DNA from: Frateuria_A sp051900415 | GTDB lineage: Bacteria > Pseudomonadota > Gammaproteobacteria > Xanthomonadales > Rhodanobacteraceae | Assembly: GCF_051900415.1 (NCBI RefSeq) | Contig: NZ_JBHZGL010000008.1 | Location: forward strand, 1-64,000 | Length of the DNA stretch: 64,000 nt | Direction: 5' to 3' | Program-made: the position numbers and the translations under genes | In this document: positions 43,201 to 54,474 of the stretch, piece by piece | Position numbering within the stretch: position 1 is the stretch's first letter | Layout: each line of letters starts with the position of its first letter | The notes under the pieces: generated by a model | What the model was told of the DNA's origin: nothing | What the model saw: only the letters and a program-made list of their open reading frames with translations | Database searches by the model: none

Positions 43201-45222
43201 ATGCCCCCTTCCCTGCGCCTCCTGCCCCTGTTCACCCTGGCCCTTGCCCCGCTGGCGTCCGCCGCGCCCGGCAAGGTCGACCCGCGCATCGACCAGCTGC
43301 TCGACCAGCTCGGGAAGGTGCGTGCGATCCACGCCGTCCAGCTCTCGCCCGATGGCCAGCGACTGGCCTGGGTGGTCGAAAGCCACGGCAAGCCGGTGAT
43401 CCAGCTCGCCCATGCCGACGGCAGCGACGCCCATCCGCTGGCGATGGGGGACTCGCCGTGCAAGCAGGAGGAGATCGCCTGGGCGCCCGACTCGCGCCAC
43501 CTGGCCTTCCTGTCCGACTGCGGCGGCAAGGCCGGCGACATGGACGTCTATACGGCCGACGTCACGCGGCAGGACGCGCCGCGCCGGTTGGCCGATCTCG
43601 ACGGCTACGCACATGACCTCGCCTGGTCGGCCGACGGCCGCACGCTGGGCTTCCTCTACGTCCAGGGCGCGACCCGCCGCGCCAGCGCGGTGGCGGCGGC
43701 CAAGCCCCAGGTGGGCGAAATCGGCGTCGAAGGGCTGGAAATCCAGCGCGTCGCCACCCTGCCCGCCAGCGGCGGTACGCCGGCGCTGGTCACCCCGGCG
43801 GACACGTACGTCTACGAATTCAGCTGCTCGCCGGACGCAAAGCAGCTCGCCTACGTCGCGGCGCCGGCGCCGGGCGACAACAACTGGTGGATCGCCAGGC
43901 TGTACGCCCAGGACGCCCGCGCCGGCGCGACCCCACGCGTGCTGGTCGACCCGAAAACGGACACCGGTTCGCTGCACGGCCTGCAATTGGCGCTGCCGCG
44001 CTGGTCGCCGGATGGCAAGCGCCTGGTCTTCGTCGGCGGCCTGATGAGCGACCAGGGCGCGACCGGTGGCGATCTTTACGCGGTGCCGGCCGCGGGGGGC
44101 GCCACCGTGAATCTGACCACCGGCATCCATGTCACGCCGTCGTGGTTCGCCTGGACCTCGCCGCATACGCTGCTGGTCAGCCAGGTCAGCAACGGCCAGA
44201 GCCAGCTGGCCGATTACGCGATCGACGCCGGCCACGCCACGCAGGAACGCGTGCGCTTCACCCTGCCGGCCAGCATCGGCGATGGTAGCGCCTCGATGGC
44301 GATGTCGCTGTCGGCCGACCACCAGCGCATCGCCTTCGTGCAGAGTTCCTACACCGCCGCCCCGGAGGTTCACGCCGGACCGCTGGGCCACGCCGCGCCG
44401 CCGGCGGTCACCGCGATCAACGCCGCGCTCGCGCCGAGCTGGGGCAAGGCCGAATCGGTCGAATGGGAACATGACGGCCGCCACGTGCAGGGCTGGCTGC
44501 TCTACCCGGCCCATTACGATCCGGCGAAAACCTATCCGATGATCGTCAGCGTGCACGGTGGCCCGGCCAGCGCCGTGATCCCGCGCTGGCCCAGCGTGGG
44601 CTACGGCAGCGTGCCGTTCTCGAACCTCGGCTACTTCGTCTTTCAGCCCAACCCGCGCGGCAGCTTCGGCCAGGGCGAGGCCTACGTGCAGGCCAACCGC
44701 AAGGACTTCGGCTACGGCGACCTGTCCGACATCCTGGCCGGCATCGACGCGATCGAAAAGAAGCTGCCGGTCGATGACAAGCGACTGGGCCTGACCGGCT
44801 GGAGCTACGGCGGCTTCATGAGCATGTTCGTACCCACGCAGACCGACCGCTTCCACGCGGTGGTCGCCGGCGCGGGCATTTCGAACTGGCAGAGCTATTA
44901 CGGGCAGAACCTGATCGACCAGTGGATGATCCCCTTCTTCGGCGCGTCGGTGTACGACGACCCAGCCGTCTACGCCAAGAGCTCGGCGATCGACTTCATC
45001 AAGCGGGTGAAGACGCCGACGCTGGTGGTGGTGGGCGACCGGGATGCCGAATGCCCGGCGCCGCAGTCGTTCGAGTACTGGCATGCGCTGCGCGCGCAGG
45101 GCGTGCCGACCTCGCTGGTGGTGTATCCAGACGAGGGCCACCACTTCGTCGACCCGGCGCACCAGCGCGACGTGCTGCAGCGCGCGCTGGAATGGTTCGC
45201 GACCTACCTGCCCGCCAGCTGA
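43201..45222 (+). CDS. S9-family (prolyl oligopeptidase-type) serine peptidase
   Basis: A 673-residue exported peptidase with signal peptide MPPSLRLLPLFTLALAPLASA. The N-terminal seven-bladed propeller has PD40 motifs (QLSPDGQRLAWV, WSADGRTLGFL, WSPDGKRLVFVGG). The C-terminal alpha/beta-hydrolase has GWSYGGFMS with Ser535, GDRDAECP with Asp615 and DEGHHF with His647, the full triad. It probably trims short peptides in the periplasm, like DPP-type enzymes in this order. Single gene, flanked by REP. Confidence 0.92.
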   Translation: MPPSLRLLPLFTLALAPLASAAPGKVDPRIDQLLDQLGKVRAIHAVQLSPDGQRLAWVVESHGKPVIQLAHADGSDAHPLAMGDSPCKQEEIAWAPDSRHLAFLSDCGGKAGDMDVYTADVTRQDAPRRLADLDGYAHDLAWSADGRTLGFLYVQGATRRASAVAAAKPQVGEIGVEGLEIQRVATLPASGGTPALVTPADTYVYEFSCSPDAKQLAYVAAPAPGDNNWWIARLYAQDARAGATPRVLVDPKTDTGSLHGLQLALPRWSPDGKRLVFVGGLMSDQGATGGDLYAVPAAGGATVNLTTGIHVTPSWFAWTSPHTLLVSQVSNGQSQLADYAIDAGHATQERVRFTLPASIGDGSASMAMSLSADHQRIAFVQSSYTAAPEVHAGPLGHAAPPAVTAINAALAPSWGKAESVEWEHDGRHVQGWLLYPAHYDPAKTYPMIVSVHGGPASAVIPRWPSVGYGSVPFSNLGYFVFQPNPRGSFGQGEAYVQANRKDFGYGDLSDILAGIDAIEKKLPVDDKRLGLTGWSYGGFMSMFVPTQTDRFHAVVAGAGISNWQSYYGQNLIDQWMIPFFGASVYDDPAVYAKSSAIDFIKRVKTPTLVVVGDRDAECPAPQSFEYWHALRAQGVPTSLVVYPDEGHHFVDPAHQRDVLQRALEWFATYLPAS

Positions 45223-45256
45223 GCCGGCAGCCGCCGGGCCGGCGACGCCGGTCCGG

Positions 45257-45433
45257 CTATTTCGGCGGGTCGCGCCGCTGGGTGTGCTTGACCGCGCCCA
45301 GGATGCCCAGCCCGAACACCACGATCACGCCCGCGCCGATCCATTGCAGCGGCACGTGCATCAGCCAGGCGACATAGGCCAGGCCGGCGATCAACACCAG
45401 GATCCCGAGCAGGTAGAGCGAGAACGAGGACAT
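45257..45433 (-). CDS. Small two-helix membrane protein (58 aa)
   Basis: Reverse-strand reading gives MSSFSLYLLGILVLIAGLAY, then VAWLMHVPLQ and WIGAGVIVVFGLGILGAVKH, ending in a charged tail TQRRDPPK. GGAGG lies seven bases before the ATG. The pattern of two hydrophobic helices with a short loop and a basic tail is a common small inner-membrane protein type. Function unknown. It converges with the S9 peptidase gene. The 235 bases beyond its start carry no gene; short open stretches there look spurious. Confidence 0.7.
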   Translation of the reverse strand: MSSFSLYLLGILVLIAGLAYVAWLMHVPLQWIGAGVIVVFGLGILGAVKHTQRRDPPK

Positions 45434-45669
45434 CGGGCGGCCTCCGTGGCGTGGGGTTCCAGGGAAAGCAGAGCGGCTGGGCGATCACCAGCGCGTGAAG
45501 TCCACGGCTGCCCTTCGGCTCTCGAACGCGGCCTGCGCTCAGGGTGGGGCTATCGGGGAACCGCCCCTCATCCCGCTCCAGGATGCTTGCAAAGGCCCGC
45601 TCGTGCCGAGTGCGGACCACAGGCGCAACACGATCCGGCCACCGGGAGCGACTGCTCCATAGGTCATGC

Positions 45670-45708
45670 TTGACGTCGGCCCATGTGTATTCATGTACTG
45701 ATACACAT
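45670..45708 (+). promoter_or_regulatory. gntR promoter and operator
   Basis: TTGACG (45670-45675) and TGTACT (45694-45699), 18 bases apart, fit -35 and -10. A perfect inverted repeat, ATGTGTAT and ATACACAT separated by ten bases (45683-45708), covers the -10 and the start codon. The predicted transcript start is at or next to the A of the ATG at 45707, so the message may be leaderless. Confidence 0.6.
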
Positions 45709-46093
45709 GGATGCGTCGCTGTTCATCATTCAACCCGCGTCGGCCGAGCCGATCTACCGGCAGATCGTCGAGCAACTGCGTCGCCTGATCGCCAGCGGCC
45801 AGTTGGCGGTGGGCGAACTGCTGCCCTCGGTGCGCGAGATGGCCGGGTTCCACGCGGTCAACCCGATGACGATCTCGCGTGCCTACAGCCTGGCCGAGAA
45901 CGAGGGGCTGCTGGAGCGACTGCGCGGCAAGGGCATGGCGGTGGCCGCCGGCCAGCGCACTGCGCACAGCCAGGCTCAGCGCCTGGCACTGCTTGAACCG
46001 CAGCTGCTTGCGCTGGCGCGACAGGCGCAGGAACTGGAACTGCCAACCGAGCCGGTGCTGCGCCGGCTCGGCAAACTGTTGGGGGAACGCTGA
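45707..46093 (+). CDS. GntR-family regulator, YtrA subfamily
   Basis: A 128-residue repressor. The winged helix (about 1-75) contains PIYRQIVEQLRRLIASGQLAVGELLPSVREMAGFHAVNPMTISRAYSLAENEGLLERLRGKGMAVA. The short C-terminal helical tail is typical of YtrA, which has no large effector domain. The ATG at 45707 is preferred to one at 45683 because the latter would lie upstream of the predicted transcript start. It leads an operon with a CPBP protease and an ABC transporter, like ytrA of Bacillus. Confidence 0.9.
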   Translation: MDASLFIIQPASAEPIYRQIVEQLRRLIASGQLAVGELLPSVREMAGFHAVNPMTISRAYSLAENEGLLERLRGKGMAVAAGQRTAHSQAQRLALLEPQLLALARQAQELELPTEPVLRRLGKLLGER

Positions 46094-46851
46094 TGGACTT
46101 CGCAAACCTGGCCAGCCTGATGCTGGCCGCCTGGCTGTTGCTGGGCGAACCGCTGCTGGGCCGCTGGTCGCATCGCCGGCTGCTGGCTGCGCTCGCTGCC
46201 GGCCAACCGGGCGCTCGCCTGCGCTTCTACCGCAGCTGGACGGGGATGGCCTGGGCGCTTGCCTTCGTCACCGCGCTGGTCGTACTGGCCCAGGGCTGGT
46301 CGCCGGGCGAGGTGGGGCTGCGCTGGCCGCACATCGGAGACGTGGGCCGGGGCTTCGTCGACGGCATGACCGGTGCGCTGATCGCCGGTGCGGCGGTCGG
46401 CATCGTGTTGTCGCGCCGCAAGCGCAGCGCCGCCCCGCGCGTGGCCGGTGGCGACAAGGTGCTGCGGATGCTGCCGCACAACCGCGCCGAACGCTGGGGG
46501 TTTTCCGCTCTGGCGGTGACCGCCGGACTGACCGAGGAATGGATCTGGCGCGGCTTCGCCGCCGCCGCCCTGCACGCGGCATGGCCGCAGCTGGCGATGC
46601 TGCCGACCGTGGTCGTGCTCGCCCTGGCCTTCGGGTGGGCGCATTTCTACCAGGGGCTCGGCGGCATGCTGGCGACCGCCCTGCTGGGCGGCCTGCTTGG
46701 GTGGCTGTACCTGTCCAGCGGCAGCCTGCTGCTGCCGATGCTGCTGCACGTGCTGATTGACCTGCGCGCGCTGCTCGTGCCGGTGGGGACCGGCGCTTCC
46801 AATCCACAGACGGACGTCCAGACGTCCATGCACCACCGGGGGAATCCATGA
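46093..46851 (+). CDS. CPBP-family intramembrane metalloprotease
   Basis: A 252-residue membrane protein with about seven helices. The Abi/CAAX-protease motifs are GLTEEWIWRGF with Glu148, Glu149 and Arg153, then FGWAHFYQG with His, and the final HVLIDL. The relatives are prenyl-protein or bacteriocin-immunity proteases. Its ATG shares bases with the gntR stop (TGATG), so it is translationally coupled. Its tail overlaps the next start by ATGA. Its role in an ABC operon is unclear; it may process a substrate or sense membrane stress. Confidence 0.85.
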   Translation: MDFANLASLMLAAWLLLGEPLLGRWSHRRLLAALAAGQPGARLRFYRSWTGMAWALAFVTALVVLAQGWSPGEVGLRWPHIGDVGRGFVDGMTGALIAGAAVGIVLSRRKRSAAPRVAGGDKVLRMLPHNRAERWGFSALAVTAGLTEEWIWRGFAAAALHAAWPQLAMLPTVVVLALAFGWAHFYQGLGGMLATALLGGLLGWLYLSSGSLLLPMLLHVLIDLRALLVPVGTGASNPQTDVQTSMHHRGNP

Positions 46852-47744
46852 ACGCCCAGCTCCGCGACATCGCCCAGGTCAACGACTCGCCGTTGGCCGT
46901 ACACGGACTCGTCCACGGCTACGAAGGCGCACGCGTGCTCGACGGCGTGGACCTCGCCCTGGCGCCGGGCAGCGTGCTTGGCCTGATCGGCCGCAACGGC
47001 GCGGGCAAATCCACCCTGATCCGCGCCATGCTCGGGCTGCTCGAACCGCAGGCGGGGCAAGCGCAGGTGTTCGGCGAGCCGGCGCTCGGGCTTTCGGACG
47101 CGGCCAAGGGCCGGTTGGCCTATGTGCCGCAGCAGCCTGAGGCGCTGGCCTGGCTGAGCGCAACGCAGATGCTCGACTTCGTCGGCCGCTTCTACCCGTC
47201 CTGGGACAGCGCCTTTGCCAGGGCCACGCTGGCGCGCTGGGAGATCCCCGCCAACAAGCTGCTTGCCAAGCTGTCGCCGGGCGAACGCCAGCGCGTGGAC
47301 CTGATTCGCGCGCTGGCCTCGCGCCCGGACCTGCTGGTGCTGGACGAGCCCGCTGCCGCGCTCGACCCGGTCGCCCGTCGCGAACTGCTGCGCGAGGTGG
47401 CGCTGCGTGCGGGCGAGGCCGGCACCACGGTCCTGTTCTCCACCCATATCGTCTCCGACCTCGAGCGCGTCGCCTCGGAGGTCGCCTTCCTGCACCGGGG
47501 TCGACTGCTGATCCACTGCGGCGTGGACGAAACCAAGGAGCGCTATGCACGCCTGTGGCTGCCGGCGCGCCTGGCCGCGGCCGCGCCGTCGGACACGCTC
47601 AGCCGTCGCCGCCACGAGGACGGAAGCCTGGGTCTGGTGGTGAAACGCGACGCGGCCGGTCGCTGGCCCGAAGCGGCCCAGCTCGGCGGCGCGCGGCTGG
47701 ACGCGCTGGGGCTGGAAGACCTGTTCGTGGAGATCGCCGAATGA
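46848..47744 (+). CDS. ABC transporter ATP-binding protein (YtrB-like)
   Basis: A 298-residue ATPase. Walker A is GRNGAGKST with Lys54, the Q-loop VPQQPEAL, a divergent signature LSPGERQRV, Walker B DLLVLDEPAAALDP and the H-loop FSTHIVSD. The C-terminal 70 residues are an extra domain as in YtrB-type exporters. It overlaps the upstream and downstream genes by ATGA. The partner permease follows. It is probably an exporter tied to envelope stress. Confidence 0.93.
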   Translation: MNAQLRDIAQVNDSPLAVHGLVHGYEGARVLDGVDLALAPGSVLGLIGRNGAGKSTLIRAMLGLLEPQAGQAQVFGEPALGLSDAAKGRLAYVPQQPEALAWLSATQMLDFVGRFYPSWDSAFARATLARWEIPANKLLAKLSPGERQRVDLIRALASRPDLLVLDEPAAALDPVARRELLREVALRAGEAGTTVLFSTHIVSDLERVASEVAFLHRGRLLIHCGVDETKERYARLWLPARLAAAAPSDTLSRRRHEDGSLGLVVKRDAAGRWPEAAQLGGARLDALGLEDLFVEIAE

Positions 47745-49225
47745 ACGCCGCGATCCTGCAGGCCCCGTGGCGCGCGTCGCCGCGGTGGACGCGCTGGTAT
47801 GCGGGCCTGGTGCTCGTGGCCGCCATCCTCGCCGCCACAGCGATCGGGTTCCTTGCCCATTCCGCGAACTGGCCCCTGCTCGCCGGCGGTGTGCTGGCCT
47901 TGGGCGAGTTCTTCGCCGGCATGTTCCTGCTCGCACCCGGCCTTCTGCTGGCAGTCGATGCCCGCCAGTTGCGCATTCCGGCACTCCAGCGAGTCGCCGT
48001 GGCGGGCATCGTGCTGCCGGCGCTGCTCATGATCGGCCTGCCGACCGCCGCGCTCGGGCTGGCGGGTGGGCCGGCGGCGGATATCGCCTGCGTGCTGGCG
48101 ATGGCGGTGTGCGGCGGATTGCTGATGGGCCTGCTGCCGCGCGTGCTGTGCGCCTTCATTGGCCTGCTGCCGATGATGATCCGGACGATCGGGCTGCGCC
48201 TGCACCTGCCCGACCCGGGCGAACCCGGCTTCGTGGCGCTGGCGTTGGGCGCGGTGGCCGCGATGCTGGCGCTCTGCGCACTGTGCTGGTGGCGCCAGCT
48301 GCGCGACCCCGAGCCGTACCGGCAGGGCTGGTGGCAACCGATGGTGCTGCAGTTCCGGCGCGCCAACCGGGTCGGCGGCTGGGGCGGGCTGTCGAGTGGA
48401 TTACCCGACAGCGTGCAGCAGATCCGCCGGCAACCGGACTGGCTGCGGCCGATGGTGGATGTGCGCCACACCGGCCCGCAGCGACCGCGCTACAGCCTGC
48501 GCGTGGCGCTCGGCGGGCTGTTCGTGCCGATGACGGCCGCCGGCCGCGCACGCCAGCTGGCCGTGGCCGTGCTGCCGGGCGCGCTGGTGATGGCCATGCT
48601 GCTGGTCCAGGCGGCTCGGCGTCGCGGCGGCGGCATCAGTTGGGCGCTTGTGACCGACTGGGCGGGGATGTTCGCCTGGCTGGGTGGCTTCATCGGTCTG
48701 CTGGTCACGCTGCTGGCGGTCATGCAATTGCACCAGCACTGGCAGAAGCACAACGCCGAGTTGCCCCTGCTGGCGCTGCTGCCCGGGCTGGGCACGCCGC
48801 GCCAGCTCCGTCGCGAGCTGCTTGCGGCGAGTCTGCTGCCGGGCCTGGGTATCCAGTCCGGTGTCCTGGTGCTGCTGTTGGCGCTGGCCCTGCGCATTCA
48901 CCTGGGCTGGATCGCCGAGTCCGCGGTACTGCTCACGCAACTGGCAAGCATGGGCGTGCTGGTCGCGTTCACCCTGTCGGTAGTGGGCGGGCGTCCGCTG
49001 CCTGGCTGGGGCACCGGTGTGTTCTGCATGGTGTGTATCGTGCTGGTGAGCCTTAGCCTGTCCTTGTCACTGATGGATCGCACCACTGCGGCCGGCTACG
49101 CACCGTGGCTCGCCGCACTGGCCGCGGCATGGGCGGTGTTCCTGCTGGTGCTCGGCTGGATCGGCCGGCGCGGCTGGCGGGGGCTGGTGCAACGCCGGCA
49201 TCCATTCCTGGCGAACCCGGGCTGA
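47741..49225 (+). CDS. ABC transporter permease
   Basis: A 494-residue integral membrane protein with about twelve hydrophobic segments in two groups (35-240 and 300-480) separated by a soluble loop (RRANRVGGWGG to GPQRPRYSLRV). The length and the pairing with the YtrB-like ATPase identify it as the permease; family assignment beyond that is weak. It starts at the ATG overlapping the ATPase stop. It is the last gene of the gntR operon. Confidence 0.85.
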   Translation: MNAAILQAPWRASPRWTRWYAGLVLVAAILAATAIGFLAHSANWPLLAGGVLALGEFFAGMFLLAPGLLLAVDARQLRIPALQRVAVAGIVLPALLMIGLPTAALGLAGGPAADIACVLAMAVCGGLLMGLLPRVLCAFIGLLPMMIRTIGLRLHLPDPGEPGFVALALGAVAAMLALCALCWWRQLRDPEPYRQGWWQPMVLQFRRANRVGGWGGLSSGLPDSVQQIRRQPDWLRPMVDVRHTGPQRPRYSLRVALGGLFVPMTAAGRARQLAVAVLPGALVMAMLLVQAARRRGGGISWALVTDWAGMFAWLGGFIGLLVTLLAVMQLHQHWQKHNAELPLLALLPGLGTPRQLRRELLAASLLPGLGIQSGVLVLLLALALRIHLGWIAESAVLLTQLASMGVLVAFTLSVVGGRPLPGWGTGVFCMVCIVLVSLSLSLSLMDRTTAAGYAPWLAALAAAWAVFLLVLGWIGRRGWRGLVQRRHPFLANPG

Positions 49226-49355
49226 TGCGCAGGTCTCTTGCGCCCACGCGCCTGTGCAGCGCGTGGGCGCAAGAGCCGCGGTAAACCTGCTCGACCGTTG
49301 ACGCCCCGTTGCCGCCGCCCGCTCCACGCTCCATGGAGACCATGGAGCCGAAGGC

Positions 49356-51044
49356 GTGAACGAAACCACTGCCCGTCTGTCCCGCTACGCCCGCATCGGC
49401 GCGTTCCTGTTGCGCTACCGCAAGGCCGGCCTGTTCAGCGGGCTGGAACTGGATATCCAGGAGGCGGCGCTGGCAGACGAGGAGGAGGCGGTCCGGCCAG
49501 GCCAGCCCAAGCAGTTCGTCGACGACCTCGAGGCGCTGGGCCCGACCTTCATCAAAGTGGGCCAGGCGCTCTCCACTCGCCCGGACATGGTGCCGGCACC
49601 GTACATCGCCGAACTGGAACGGATGCAGGACGACGTCGTGCCGGTGCCGGTGGTCGAGATCCGCGCGACGATCGAAGCCGAGCTGGGCGCGCGCATCGGC
49701 ACGCTGTTCGCCCGCTTCGACGACGAGCCGCTGGCCGCCGGTTCGGTGGCGCAGGTGCACGCGGCCACGCTGCACGATGGCCGGCAGGTCGTGCTCAAGG
49801 TGCAGCGGCCGAACATCGCGCAGACGCTGCGCGAGGATCTGGCGATCCTGGAGAAACTGGCCGGCGCCGCCGACCGCATGACCGACGTCGGCCGCCGCTA
49901 CGGCTTTGCCGGCCTGGTGAACGAGCTTCGCCACAGCCTCGCCAACGAGATCAACTTCGAGCTGGAGGCGGAGAACCTGCGTCGCTTCGCCGAGAACCTG
50001 CGCGGGTACGACGCGCTCTATGTGCCGCTTCCACTGGCCGACTTCACCACCACCCGCGTGCTGACGATGCAGCGCGTGCGCGGCATCAAGGTCACCCACA
50101 TCCCGGCCCTGCGCCGCATTGAGCACCCGCTGCACGAGCAGGCGCGCGAGCTGCTGCGCGCCTACCTGGACCAGGTGTTCATTCACGGCCTGGTCCACGC
50201 CGATCCGCACCCGGGCAACGTGCTGTTGATGGAAGACCACCGGCTGGCGCTGTTCGACCTGGGCATGGTGGTGCGGCTGGTACCGCGCACGCGCCACCAG
50301 CTGCTCAAGCTGATGCTTGGCGCGATCTCCGGCAACGGCGACCAGGTGGCCGACATCAGCGAAACCATGGGCATGGCGCTGGAGGATTTCCGCCGCAACC
50401 TCTACCGGCGGCAGGTCGAGCAGCTGGTCGCCAGCTACGTCGGCCTGCACAACTCCAGCCGGCAGTTTTCCGAGGGTCGGCTGGTATTGGAGCTGGCCCG
50501 CGTGGGCGCCTCCTGCGGCCTGCGGCCGCCGGCGGAGCTCTCGATCCTGGGCAAGACCCTGCTCAATCTCGAAGCGGTGACCGCCGCGCTGGACCCGACC
50601 ATCGACACCCGCCGCGTGGTCGAGCAGCACCTGCAGCAGGTGTTGCGCCGGCAGGCCTTGGGCACGCTCTCTCCGGCCAACATGGCCAGCGAATGGCTGG
50701 ACCTGCAGGACCTGGCCCGGCACACGCCCCAGCACATCGCGGCGATCCTGCGCACGCTGGCCCAGAACCGCCTGCGTGTGCGCGTGGACGGGCTGGAAGA
50801 GTCGCACATGATGGAAAGCCTGCAGAAGATCGCCAACCGCATCAGTACCGGGGTGATCGTGGCGGCGCTGGTGATCGGCGGTGCGCTGACCTCGCGCATG
50901 CACAGCGGCCCGATGCTGTTCGGGTTGCCGATCCTGGCGGTGCTGTTCATCGCGGTCGCGGCGGTGCTGGGGTTGAGCCTGGTGATCAGCGCGCTGCGTC
51001 GCGACGGCAAGGTGGAGCGGGCGGCCAACCGGCCGCCGGATTGA
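49356..51044 (+). CDS. ABC1/AarF-type kinase-like protein (UbiB family)
   Basis: A 562-residue atypical kinase. Family motifs: LGPTFIKVGQALSTRPDMVP (the KxGQ motif), PLAAGSVAQVHAA (Ala-rich loop), QVVLKVQRPN (Lys), ENLRRFAENL, VHADPHPGNVLL and LFDLGMV. Two C-terminal membrane helices (VIVAALVIGGALTSRM, LPILAVLFIAVAAVLGLSLVISAL) anchor it. UbiB supports ubiquinone synthesis; here no other ubi gene is adjacent, so it may be a paralog. The start is GTG at 49356, eight bases after GGAG; the nearby ATG codons are out of frame. Confidence 0.88.
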   Translation: MNETTARLSRYARIGAFLLRYRKAGLFSGLELDIQEAALADEEEAVRPGQPKQFVDDLEALGPTFIKVGQALSTRPDMVPAPYIAELERMQDDVVPVPVVEIRATIEAELGARIGTLFARFDDEPLAAGSVAQVHAATLHDGRQVVLKVQRPNIAQTLREDLAILEKLAGAADRMTDVGRRYGFAGLVNELRHSLANEINFELEAENLRRFAENLRGYDALYVPLPLADFTTTRVLTMQRVRGIKVTHIPALRRIEHPLHEQARELLRAYLDQVFIHGLVHADPHPGNVLLMEDHRLALFDLGMVVRLVPRTRHQLLKLMLGAISGNGDQVADISETMGMALEDFRRNLYRRQVEQLVASYVGLHNSSRQFSEGRLVLELARVGASCGLRPPAELSILGKTLLNLEAVTAALDPTIDTRRVVEQHLQQVLRRQALGTLSPANMASEWLDLQDLARHTPQHIAAILRTLAQNRLRVRVDGLEESHMMESLQKIANRISTGVIVAALVIGGALTSRMHSGPMLFGLPILAVLFIAVAAVLGLSLVISALRRDGKVERAANRPPD

Positions 51045-51057
51045 GAGGTCGAGGCAA

Positions 51058-51345
51058 GGCTTCCCCCATCCGCCCTTCGGGCACCTTCCCCCGCAGGCGG
51101 GGGAAGGATCGGGGTGCGGGATTGCGCCACCTACCTGCATAGAGGCTGCAGTCACGGGGAGGGCGCCGACAGGCGGATGGGGGAAGCCTCGCCTAGAACA
51201 ACAGGCCCTGCGGGCTCCTTCCCCCGCGAGCGGGGGAAGGAGCGTGGTGCGGGATTGCGCCAGCTACCTGCGTGGTAGCAAGTGAGCCTTCCCCCGTTTC
51301 ACGGGGGAAGGTGCCGACAGGCGGATGGGGGAAGCCTCGCCTAGA
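51058..51345. repeat. Tandem repeat block with a duplicated gene end (148-bp period)
   Basis: The family seen at 27.7 kb occurs here twice: GCTTCCCCCATCCGCCCTTC and CTTCCCCCG/CGGGGGAAGG hairpins, GTGCGGGATTGCGCCA, and ACAGGCGGATGGGGGAAGCC in each unit. The phrase CTAGAACA followed by CCCTGCGG at 51193 repeats the radical SAM gene's last codons at 51341, 148 bases later. No gene lies here. Confidence 0.88.
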
Positions 51346-52426
51346 ACAGCACACCCTGCGGCGACGCCGTCCGCGGCGGCACGAAACGGGAGGTGTCCAG
51401 CGCCAGCTCGCGCGCACGTCCGAAGCCGTGCTTGCGGCACGCCACCTCGAAACGCCGTCTGAGCAGCTGCGCGAACACGCCCTGCCCGCGCATGCGCGTG
51501 CGGAAGTCGCTGTCGTAGTCGCGACCGCCGTTCATCTGCTGGATCAGGCTCATCACATGCGCGGCGCGTTGCGGCGCGTGCAGCGCCAGCCACTCTCGGA
51601 ACAGCGCTTTCAACTCGTACGGCAGACGCACCACGGTGTAGCCGGCGCAGCGCGCGCCGGCGGCGTGCGCGCGCTCGAGCACCGCTTCCATGTCGCGATC
51701 GTTGAGCGCGGGAATGATTGGCGCGACCAGCACGCCCACCGGCACGCCGGCGCCGGCCAGCGCCTCGATCGCCTGGATGCGCCGGTGCGGTGCGCTGGCC
51801 CGCGGCTCGAGCCTGGCCGCCAGGTGGTTGTCCAGAGAATTGACCGAGATGAACACCTGCACCAGGCGTTCGCGCGCCATGCCGGCGAGCAGGTCCAGAT
51901 CGCGCTCGATCAGCGCGTTCTTGGTGACGATGGTGCAGGGATGGTGGCACTCGGCCAGCAACTCGAGCGCGGCACGGGTCAGGCGCCAGCGCTTCTCGAC
52001 CGGCTGGTAGGGGTCGGTGTTGCTGCCGATGTTGATCGGGGTGGGCACGTAGCCACGCTTGCCGAGCTCCGCGCGCAACACCTCGGCCAGGTTGCCCTTG
52101 GCACGCAGCCGGGTTTCGAAGTCGAGCCCGGGCGAGAGGTTGAGGTAGCTGTGCGAAGGCCGGGCGTAGCAGTAAATGCAGCCATGCTCGCAACCGCGGT
52201 AGGGGTTGATCGCCTGCTCGAAGGCGATGTCCGGCGAGTCGTTGCGGCTGATCACGCTGCGCGCGCGTTCCTCGGTCACCTCGGTGCGCGGGCGTGGTGC
52301 GTCGGCATCCAGCAGCAGGCTCTGCCAGCCGTCGTCCTCCGCGTGGTGGCTCACGCTCTCGAAGCGCCCCTCCGGGTTGGAGGCAGCGCCCCGGCCCTTG
52401 ATGGCATGCGGGGGGAGCTCGGACAT
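51341..52426 (-). CDS. Radical SAM protein, PA0069 family
   Basis: A 361-residue iron-sulfur enzyme. The cluster motif is GCEHGCIYCYARP with Cys79, Cys83 and Cys86. Other blocks are AINPYRGC, GSNTDPYQPVEKRWRLTRAALELL, VTKNALIERDLDLL, VFISVNSLDNHLAARLEPRASAPHRRIQAIEALAGAGVPVGVLVAPIIPALND and YTVVRLPYELKALF. It is related to spore photoproduct lyase-like enzymes; the reaction is unknown. It is divergent from acs, with 107 bases between starts. Confidence 0.9.
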   Translation of the reverse strand: MSELPPHAIKGRGAASNPEGRFESVSHHAEDDGWQSLLLDADAPRPRTEVTEERARSVISRNDSPDIAFEQAINPYRGCEHGCIYCYARPSHSYLNLSPGLDFETRLRAKGNLAEVLRAELGKRGYVPTPINIGSNTDPYQPVEKRWRLTRAALELLAECHHPCTIVTKNALIERDLDLLAGMARERLVQVFISVNSLDNHLAARLEPRASAPHRRIQAIEALAGAGVPVGVLVAPIIPALNDRDMEAVLERAHAAGARCAGYTVVRLPYELKALFREWLALHAPQRAAHVMSLIQQMNGGRDYDSDFRTRMRGQGVFAQLLRRRFEVACRKHGFGRARELALDTSRFVPPRTASPQGVLF

Positions 52427-52533
52427 CCTTCCAATCTAGCGCGGCGGCGTCTCAGCCGGCGCGACCGCACACAGGCGTGCGCGGGCGACGCTACACTCGG
52501 ACGTCCAAACCCAGTCACCGAGGAGACGCTCCC

Positions 52534-54474
<1,941 letters not shown>

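Noticed and set aside
45204..45620. A 138-codon leftward frame overlapping the S9 peptidase end and the small membrane protein.
   Set aside because: It overlaps the better supported 58-residue gene in another frame, has no ribosome binding site and is Arg/Pro-rich.
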